DNA of 19,390 nucleotides from Lachnospiraceae bacterium (lineage in GTDB: Bacteria > Bacillota > Clostridia > Lachnospirales > Lachnospiraceae): positions 1 through 19,390 of the forward strand of contig JAJBTR010000030.1 of assembly GCA_020860745.1 (NCBI GenBank), given 5' to 3'. A model generated the notes under the pieces. That model was given only the letters and a program-made list of their open reading frames with translations, made no database searches and was not told the DNA's origin. Both the position numbers and the translations under genes were made by a program. Positions 14,800-19,390 of the stretch are shown piece after piece (the first letter of the stretch is position 1; every line of letters begins with the position of its first letter).

Positions 14800-15042
14800 A
14801 TGGTTAAGATCAGATTAAAGAGAATGGGACAGAAGAAAGCACCTTTTTACAGAATTATTGTTGCTGATTCCAGAAGCCCGCGTGACGGCAGATTTATCGA
14901 GGAAATCGGTTACTATGATCCGACAAAGGAGCCGTCTGTCATCCGTGTAGATGAAGAAGCAGCGAAGAAATGGCTGGCTACCGGTGCGCAGCCCACGCAG
15001 ACTGTGGACAAGATTTTCAAGATCGCCGGCATCGAAAAATAA
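14800..15042 (+). CDS. rpsP: 30S ribosomal protein S16
   Basis: An 80-residue full-length S16, starting [19 protein letters not shown] and continuing with [21 protein letters not shown], the family signature. S16 is an early-binding protein of the small-subunit body, contacting 16S rRNA helices 15 and 17. ATG 14800 follows a strong AGGAGG (14785-14790) at 9 bases. It heads the rpsP-khpA pair, 19 bases ahead of the KH gene. The length is normal and no zinc site is expected. Confidence 0.97.
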   Translation: MVKIRLKRMGQKKAPFYRIIVADSRSPRDGRFIEEIGYYDPTKEPSVIRVDEEAAKKWLATGAQPTQTVDKIFKIAGIEK

Positions 15043-15061
15043 AGATGAGTGAGGTGACGAA

Positions 15062-15301
15062 ATGAAAGAATTAGTGGAAGTCATTGCAAAATCACTAGTT
15101 GACCACCCGGAAGAGGTATCTGTCACCGAGACAGAAAAGGAGCGAGTAATCGTTCTGGAGCTCCATGTCGCACAGACTGATATGGGAAAAGTTATCGGCA
15201 AGCAGGGTCGGATTGCCAAGGCGATCCGTTCCGTTGTGAAGGCAGCTGCATCCAGAGAGGACAAAAAGGTAGTTGTCGAGATTGTGGAGCAGGAGCAGTA
15301 A
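15062..15301 (+). CDS. khpA: KH-domain RNA-binding protein KhpA (YlqC)
   Basis: A 79-residue single KH-domain protein. The RNA-gripping loop GKQGRIAKAIRSVV follows the VIGK turn, as in YlqC/KhpA. KhpA forms a dimer or pairs with KhpB (Jag) and affects cell division, cell length and small-RNA binding in Firmicutes. ATG 15062 follows GAGGTG at 5 bases. Position between rpsP and rimM is the conserved one for this gene. About 250 bases follow before rimM. Confidence 0.93.
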   Translation: MKELVEVIAKSLVDHPEEVSVTETEKERVIVLELHVAQTDMGKVIGKQGRIAKAIRSVVKAAASREDKKVVVEIVEQEQ

Positions 15302-15390
15302 TATTTCTGAGAACTGCATATTCAGTTTGTACCGAATGATGTGCCAGGCAGAAACGATGAAAGTGGTTCCGTAACAGACAGGAAACAGAG

Positions 15391-15416
15391 AGGACGTGAC
15401 GAAAGCCATGTCCTCA
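15391..15416 (+). terminator. Hairpin between khpA and rimM, weak terminator
   Basis: GAGGACGTG (15391-15399) pairs with CATGTCCTC (15408-15416) over 9 bp with one wobble and an 8-base loop. Only ATTTTA follows, so termination would be partial. The rest of the 15302-15549 gap shows no gene: short open frames here overlap rimM and have no family resemblance. Confidence 0.45.
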
Positions 15417-15549
15417 TTTTACCTGCGCCGTGAGGATGCACAGCTCGCGGACAGGAAATTTTGCGATGCAACCGCTCGCGCGAAGTACCCGCAGGGCAGA
15501 CCTGTCGCAGCGCGACACTTTATTATGGAATGGATCAAAAGGAGAATGC

Positions 15550-16062
15550 ATGCAGGACAGATTTCAGGTTGGAGTAATCTCCAGCACCCACGGCGTGGCC
15601 GGTGAGGTGAAAGTATTTCCGACGACCGACGATGTGAAGCGGTTTAAAAAGTTAAAACATGTGATTCTGGATACCGGAAAAGAAGAACTTGAGATGGAAA
15701 TCACACAGGTAAAGTTTTTTAAGCAGATGGTGATTCTGAAATTCCGGGAGTTTTCCAATATCAATGAGGTGGAGCGTTTTCGCGGCAAGAGCCTGTATGT
15801 GACAAGGGAAAACGCGGTAAAGCTTCAGAAGGATGAGTATTTTATTGCGGATATGATCGGCATGCGGGTCGTGACCACGGACGGCGAGGAACTTGGCACG
15901 CTGCAGGATGTGATGCAGACCGGAGCGAACGACGTCTATGTAGTGGAGGAAAAGAGCGGTGGGGAGCTTCTGCTCCCGGCGATTCATGACTGCGTTAAGC
16001 AGGTGGATATGGAGCAGGGCGTGATCGCGGTGTATCTGATGCCGGGACTGCGGGATTCGTGA
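15550..16062 (+). CDS. rimM: 16S rRNA processing protein RimM
   Basis: A 170-residue full-length RimM. The N-terminal beta-barrel begins MQDRFQVGVISSTHGVAGEV, the family signature; the C-terminal PRC barrel covers about 95-170 (YFIADMIGMRVVT, GANDVYVVE, LLLPAI). RimM binds S19 and helps mature the head of the 30S subunit. The start is ATG 15550, after AAAAGGAG (15537-15544); the frame is open further upstream (from 15430) but that part is not RimM-like. It ends 9 bases before trmD, the usual RimM-TrmD pair. Confidence 0.95.
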   Translation: MQDRFQVGVISSTHGVAGEVKVFPTTDDVKRFKKLKHVILDTGKEELEMEITQVKFFKQMVILKFREFSNINEVERFRGKSLYVTRENAVKLQKDEYFIADMIGMRVVTTDGEELGTLQDVMQTGANDVYVVEEKSGGELLLPAIHDCVKQVDMEQGVIAVYLMPGLRDS

Positions 16063-16071
16063 GGAGACAGA

Positions 16072-16800
16072 ATGAGATTTCACATCTTAACGTTATTTCC
16101 GGATATGGTGCGGCAGGGGCTGGAGACCAGCATTATCGGGAATGCGATTCAGAAAGGAATTCTGGAACTGAATCTGATCAATATCCGGGATTTTACGCAG
16201 GACAGGCATAAAAAAGTGGACGATTATCCCTACGGCGGCGGTGCGGGCATGGTGATGCAGGCGCAGCCCGTCTATGACGCATGGAAATCTGTTCTGGATT
16301 TTGTCGGGTACCGTCCGAGGTGTATTTACCTGACTCCCCAGGGAAGACTGTTTACGCAGCCGATGGCGAAAGCCCTGGCGAGGGAGGAGGATCTGATTTT
16401 CCTCTGCGGCCACTATGAGGGAGTCGATGAGCGGGTATTGGAAGAAATCGTGACAGACCAGGTATCCGTCGGCGATTACGTGCTGACCGGCGGGGAGCTT
16501 CCCGCCATGGTCATGGCGGACGCGATTGCCCGGATGGTACCCGGCGTGCTTACCAATGAAGAATCGGGAAGTACAGAATCTCTGGAGGGAGGACTTCTGG
16601 AATATCCTCAATATAGCCGTCCTGCCGAGTGGATGGGAAAGGAAGTGCCGCCGGTTCTGCTGTCGGGCGACCATCAGAAAGTCGAGACCTGGCGGCGGGA
16701 GCAGTCCGTGCTCCGGACGCTGCGGCAGCGCCCGGAGTTGCTGGAAGCGGCGGAATTGTCGCTGGAGGAAGTAAAATTGATTCTGCGTGAAATTACTTGA
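16072..16800 (+). CDS. trmD: tRNA (guanine37-N1)-methyltransferase TrmD
   Basis: A 242-residue SPOUT-fold enzyme that methylates G37 next to the anticodon with S-adenosylmethionine, preventing +1 frameshifting. It starts [12 protein letters not shown]. The trefoil-knot SAM site is intact: [12 protein letters not shown] near 53-65, [10 protein letters not shown] (113-122), and [20 protein letters not shown]. It has a normal length for Firmicutes. A GAGGAGA site lies just before ATG 16072. The gene is followed by an unusually long gap of about 300 bases before rplS. Confidence 0.97.
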   Translation: MRFHILTLFPDMVRQGLETSIIGNAIQKGILELNLINIRDFTQDRHKKVDDYPYGGGAGMVMQAQPVYDAWKSVLDFVGYRPRCIYLTPQGRLFTQPMAKALAREEDLIFLCGHYEGVDERVLEEIVTDQVSVGDYVLTGGELPAMVMADAIARMVPGVLTNEESGSTESLEGGLLEYPQYSRPAEWMGKEVPPVLLSGDHQKVETWRREQSVLRTLRQRPELLEAAELSLEEVKLILREIT

Positions 16801-17099
16801 TTGATCATTTTTTTATCTTTCGTCAGGCTTCTATTCCATGCTCCTCCAGCAATCTTTGCATCCGCTCCATCTTCGAATGCAATTGTTCATTTTCCAATGA
16901 AAGCTGTTTTTTCTCCCGAAATACAGTTGGTTCTTTTTTCGAAAATACATCTGGTTCTTTTCGACCTGTATTTTTTCTTTTAAAACCCTTGCAATTCATC
17001 TCCGCCTGTGTTAAAGTAACACATGTTGTGAAGAAAAGAGATGGTCCTCTGTTACACGATTGTTGTATTAAGAACATCCAGATCATAGGAGGTCACAAG
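16801..17099. other. Gap between trmD and rplS, possible - strand coiled-coil gene fragment
   Basis: No intact gene is clear here. On the - strand an open frame (16823-17086) ends in [20 protein letters not shown] followed by [10 protein letters not shown]. The tail looks like the C-terminal coiled coil found on some transposases or transposase-linked nucleases. The upstream part of that frame is low quality and no start is convincing, so a decayed insertion remnant is the best guess, not a firm call. The right end of the gap should hold the rplS leader. Confidence 0.3.
16989..17022 (+). promoter_or_regulatory. Possible rplS promoter with a palindrome over the -10
   Basis: TTGCAA (16989-16994) and TAAAGT (17012-17017) stand 17 bases apart, four matches each to consensus. 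The -10 lies within the perfect palindrome GTGTTA-AAG-TAACAC (17008-17022). The leader to ATG 17100 would be about 75 bases, long enough for a ribosomal protein leader structure, but no L19-leader fold was established by eye. Confidence 0.45.
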
Positions 17100-17453
17100 A
17101 TGAACGCTAGTGAAATTATCAGAAACATCGAAGCAGAGCAGATGCGCGATGACATTGCCGAGTTCCATGTAGGAGATACCGTCCGTGTACATGCGAAGAT
17201 CAAAGAGGGCAACCGCGAGAGAATCCAGGTATTTGAGGGTACCGTGTTAAAGAGACAGGGCGGCAGCAACCGTGAGACATTCACAGTCCGTAAGCTTTCC
17301 AACGGTTTCGGAGTGGAGAAGACCTGGCCGCTTCATTCCCCTGTTGTAGAGAAGATTGAGGTGGTTCGCCGCGGTAAAGTCAGAAGAGCGAAGCTGAATT
17401 ATCTGAGAGGCCGTGTCGGCAAGAAAGCCAAGGTCAAAGAGCTGGTAAGATAA
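17100..17453 (+). CDS. rplS: 50S ribosomal protein L19
   Basis: A 117-residue full-length L19 of the subunit interface. Clear family blocks: [72 protein letters not shown] and [16 protein letters not shown]. The start is ATG 17100, 6 bases after a perfect AGGAGGT (17087-17093). The frame stays open upstream to 16797 but that stretch is not protein-like. A strong terminator follows at once, so it ends a transcription unit. Confidence 0.97.
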   Translation: MNASEIIRNIEAEQMRDDIAEFHVGDTVRVHAKIKEGNRERIQVFEGTVLKRQGGSNRETFTVRKLSNGFGVEKTWPLHSPVVEKIEVVRRGKVRRAKLNYLRGRVGKKAKVKELVR

Positions 17454-17469
17454 GGACCTGTTCATGCAA

Positions 17470-17499
17470 GGGGTTGTGGATTGTCACAACCTCTTTTTT
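17470..17499 (+). terminator. Intrinsic terminator after rplS
   Basis: GGGGTTGTG (17470-17478) pairs with CACAACCTC (17485-17493) as a 9-bp stem with one wobble and a 6-base loop, directly followed by TTTTTT (17494-17499). Confidence 0.92.
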
Positions 17500-17614
17500 C
17501 CTATATGGGGGAACGCAGCAATGAAGAAATGCACAGCATTTTCGAGCCTGGCTCTGCGTAACTGTTTTGTTTGAATCACTGCCCTGTTGGGCGATGTCTG
17601 ATCGGGAGGAAACG

Positions 17615-18199
17615 ATGGCTTTCATACAATCAAAAGGGCTGAGCTTCCACCGTCGACGGAAAAAGGTTTCTCTGTCAGCGGCAAAGTTTATTTTGTTTTT
17701 TATAGGAAAAATTCTGATCACCCTGTTTCTGGCTCTCTTTCTGGCGTATTTTCTGGGGATGCGGGTGACGGTGGCCGGAAGCTCCATGGAGAGCACTCTT
17801 TCCGACGGTGAAAAGGTGTTTGTTAATCGCTTCCTCTATACCCTTTCCGACCCGCAGGCCGGCGATGTGGTTGTTTTTCTGCCGAACGGCAATGAAAAGA
17901 GCCAGTATTACGTGAAGCGTGTGGTGGCTGTGCCGGGGGATACGGTTCAGATTGTGGACGGAGTTCTCTATGTCAACGGGGAAATCTATGACGATGAGGA
18001 CGCGGAGGCGATCGAAAACGCCGGTCTTGCCGAGGAGGAGATCACCATCGGTGAGGGCGAGTATTTTGTGCTGGGCGACAATCGGAACAACAGCGAGGAC
18101 AGCCGTTATGCCAACATCGGCAATGTCAGCGAGGATGATATTGTCGGAAAAGCGTGGTTTTATTACGCCGGGATCCGGGATATGGGCCTTGTGAAATGA
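17615..18199 (+). CDS. lepB: Type I signal peptidase
   Basis: A 194-residue membrane-anchored signal peptidase of the S26 family. A basic N-terminus (HRRRKK) leads into one membrane segment (about 23-48, FILFFIGKILITLFLALFLA). The catalytic dyad is present: Ser57 in AGSSMESTL and Lys101 in YYVKRVVAVPGD. The C-terminal boxes YFVLGDNRNNSEDSR and VGKAWF are typical. It removes signal peptides from exported proteins on the outer face. ATG 17615 is chosen because GGGAGGA (17604-17610) is 4 bases away; upstream in-frame starts at 17594 and 17567 lack sites. It has its own unit between the rplS terminator and rbgA, the usual Firmicute position. Confidence 0.93.
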   Translation: MAFIQSKGLSFHRRRKKVSLSAAKFILFFIGKILITLFLALFLAYFLGMRVTVAGSSMESTLSDGEKVFVNRFLYTLSDPQAGDVVVFLPNGNEKSQYYVKRVVAVPGDTVQIVDGVLYVNGEIYDDEDAEAIENAGLAEEEITIGEGEYFVLGDNRNNSEDSRYANIGNVSEDDIVGKAWFYYAGIRDMGLVK

Positions 18200-18235
18200 A
18201 AGGGAATATCCTGTTAGATATGTAAGATGGATTGG

Positions 18236-18257
18236 CAGGCGTGCAACGCCTGGTTTT
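18236..18257 (+). terminator. Small hairpin between lepB and rbgA
   Basis: CAGGCGT (18236-18242) and ACGCCTG (18246-18252) pair perfectly around a GCA triloop, followed by GTTTT. The T-tract is too short for strong termination; partial termination or mRNA stabilisation is possible. Confidence 0.45.
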
Positions 18258-18321
18258 GCGGATGAATCAGGTGGAAAGAGCCTCCTGAGTACGATACAGG
18301 ACAGATGGAAAGGAAGTTTGC

Positions 18322-19269
18322 GTGAATTATCAGTGGTACCCCGGGCATATGACGAAGGCAAAGCGTCAGATGCAGGAAGATATAAAATTGATTGATCTGG
18401 TGATCGAGCTGGTGGATGCCCGTATCCCCTTAAGCAGCAGGAACCCCGATATTGACGATCTGGGAAAAAACAAAGCGCGCCTGATTCTGCTGAACAAAGC
18501 GGATCTGGCGGATGAGAAGAAAAATAAACTCTGGAAAGCATATTTTCAGGAACAGGGCTTTTTTGTGGTGGAGCTGGATGCCAGAAAGCGGAACAGTATG
18601 AAGCTGATCCAGGATACAATTCTGGAGTCCTGCAAAGAAAAGATTGAGAGAGACCGGCGGCGTGGCATCAAAAACCGCCCGATCCGCGCTATGGTTGTGG
18701 GAATCCCGAATGTGGGGAAATCTACTTTTATCAATACGTTCGCGGGGAAAGCCGCCGCGAAAACCGGAAACCGCCCCGGCGTCACCAAGGGAAAACAGTG
18801 GATCCGCCTGAATAAAAATGTGGAACTGCTGGATACGCCGGGCATTCTCTGGCCGAAATTCGACGATCAGGCGGTCGGCATGCGTCTGGCCTGGATCGGC
18901 TCGATGAACGACAGCATTTTAAACATCGACGAGTTGTCTCTGGATCTGATTGCTTACCTGACAGAGAATTATCCGGGGGCTTTGTCGGAGCGTTACCGGA
19001 TTCAAAAGACAGGTGAAAGCACGGATGCTTCTCAGGAAAAGGAAGAGGATACAGCACAGAGGAATCAGGCGGCTGCTGATGAAGAATGCCGGAAACCGGT
19101 GGAAGTGCTGTCTCAAATCGCAAAAAACCGTAACTGTATCCGCAGCGGAGGAGAGATTGATTATTCAAAAGCGGCTGTTCTGTTACTGGAAGATTTTCGG
19201 TCGGGGCGGCTGGGGCGGCTTACAATGGAAAACCCGGCTATTTACGACACAAATGGATTCGACTCATGA
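18322..19269 (+). CDS. rbgA: Ribosome biogenesis GTPase RbgA (YlqF)
   Basis: A 315-residue circularly permuted GTPase needed for late 50S assembly. It opens NYQWYPGHMTKAKRQM, the family signature. The motif order is permuted: G4 NKAD (58-61) comes before the G1 loop GIPNVGKST (127-135), G2 in RPGVTKGKQW and G3 DTPG (171-174). The C-terminal RNA-binding helical domain is interrupted by a polar stretch rich in Glu, Gln and Ala (about 233-258, KTGESTDASQEKEEDTAQRN), making it longer than the roughly 280-residue B. subtilis protein. Start is GTG 18322, 5 bases after AAAGGAAG (18309-18316). It follows lepB as in Bacillus. Confidence 0.95.
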   Translation: MNYQWYPGHMTKAKRQMQEDIKLIDLVIELVDARIPLSSRNPDIDDLGKNKARLILLNKADLADEKKNKLWKAYFQEQGFFVVELDARKRNSMKLIQDTILESCKEKIERDRRRGIKNRPIRAMVVGIPNVGKSTFINTFAGKAAAKTGNRPGVTKGKQWIRLNKNVELLDTPGILWPKFDDQAVGMRLAWIGSMNDSILNIDELSLDLIAYLTENYPGALSERYRIQKTGESTDASQEKEEDTAQRNQAAADEECRKPVEVLSQIAKNRNCIRSGGEIDYSKAAVLLLEDFRSGRLGRLTMENPAIYDTNGFDS

Positions 19270-19324
19270 CACATAGTTCTTTATATGCGTAAAAGCAGCA
19301 GTGGAATAACATAAGGCGGATCAT

Positions 19325-19390
19325 ATGCAGAATAATCGCAGAGTTGGCTCTCTCCATGCGGCAAGGGTCGCGGCAAGGAGGAAGGGTCCG
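19325..19390 (+). CDS. Start of an unidentified gene, possibly YraN family
   Basis: Twenty-two codons from ATG 19325 run off the window: MQNNRRVGSLHAARVAARRK and onward. AAGGCGGA (19313-19320) lies 4 bases before the ATG. In related genomes rbgA is followed by rnhB and a YraN (UPF0102) nuclease-like gene. The NRRVG...A..A pattern is loosely like a YraN start, but the usual Glu is absent and the sequence is too short to decide. It does not look like the start of RNase HII. Confidence 0.4.
   Translation, partial: MQNNRRVGSLHAARVAARRKGP

Noticed and set aside
15396..15605. A 69-codon open frame before rimM, and an in-frame RimM extension from 15430
   Set aside because: The strong AAAAGGAG site and the conserved MQDRFQVG start at 15550 fix RimM; the upstream sequence has no recognisable protein character.
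16797..17099. In-frame upstream extension of L19 by about 100 residues
   Set aside because: The consensus AGGAGGT before ATG 17100 and the normal L19 length leave no room for it.
1..19390. CRISPR array, tRNA, rRNA, complete insertion sequence or prophage genes
   Set aside because: No regularly spaced repeats, cloverleaf with CCA end, rRNA-like blocks, transposase with intact frame, or phage proteins were seen on either strand.

Overview
This is chromosomal sequence from a Gram-positive anaerobe, most likely a member of the Clostridia and probably Lachnospiraceae-like. The evidence is the Firmicute-type block ylxM-ffh-rpsP-khpA-rimM-trmD-rplS-lepB-rbgA, strong AGGAGG-type ribosome binding sites, TTGACA/TATAAT promoters, and a soluble NADH/NADPH/ferredoxin oxidoreductase typical of strict anaerobes. 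Every gene except one toxin-antitoxin pair lies on the + strand. No rRNA, tRNA, CRISPR array or complete insertion sequence was seen.

Layout. (1) 1-281: the ACT-domain tail of a threonine dehydratase. (2) 741-5730: a peptide-modification-type locus. It holds a circularly permuted ATP-grasp enzyme, an alpha-E protein, a transglutaminase-like protein, and two tandem AstE/aspartoacylase-like genes of which only the first keeps the zinc ligands. A strong promoter and a terminator-like hairpin (possible attenuator) stand in front of it. A 192-bp inverted-repeat element sits in the middle. Two of the genes are broken at A7 runs, where one extra A, or a -1 ribosomal slip, restores full length. (3) 5850-12013: promoter, NuoE-like, NuoF-like and a 1227-residue NuoG/GltD/molybdopterin-domain fusion, then a terminator. 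The architecture matches the electron-bifurcating Stn-type transhydrogenase (NADH, NADPH, ferredoxin). (4) 12098-12582, - strand: a YafQ-family toxin with its antitoxin and a repeat operator over its promoter. (5) 12689-19269: the signal recognition particle, ribosomal protein, tRNA/rRNA maturation, signal peptidase and ribosome assembly block. (6) 19325-end: the first codons of one more gene.

How it works together. Region 2 could ligate a peptide or amino acid (ATP-grasp, with alpha-E as partner), with transglutaminase-like and zinc carboxypeptidase-like proteins processing the product. This is inference from gene families; the substrate cannot be read from the sequence. Region 3 would balance NADH, NADPH and reduced ferredoxin in the cytoplasm. 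Region 5 is conserved growth machinery. The least explained parts are the ATP-grasp/alpha-E/transglutaminase/AstE-pair grouping, the two A7 frame breaks, and the 192-bp palindromic element.
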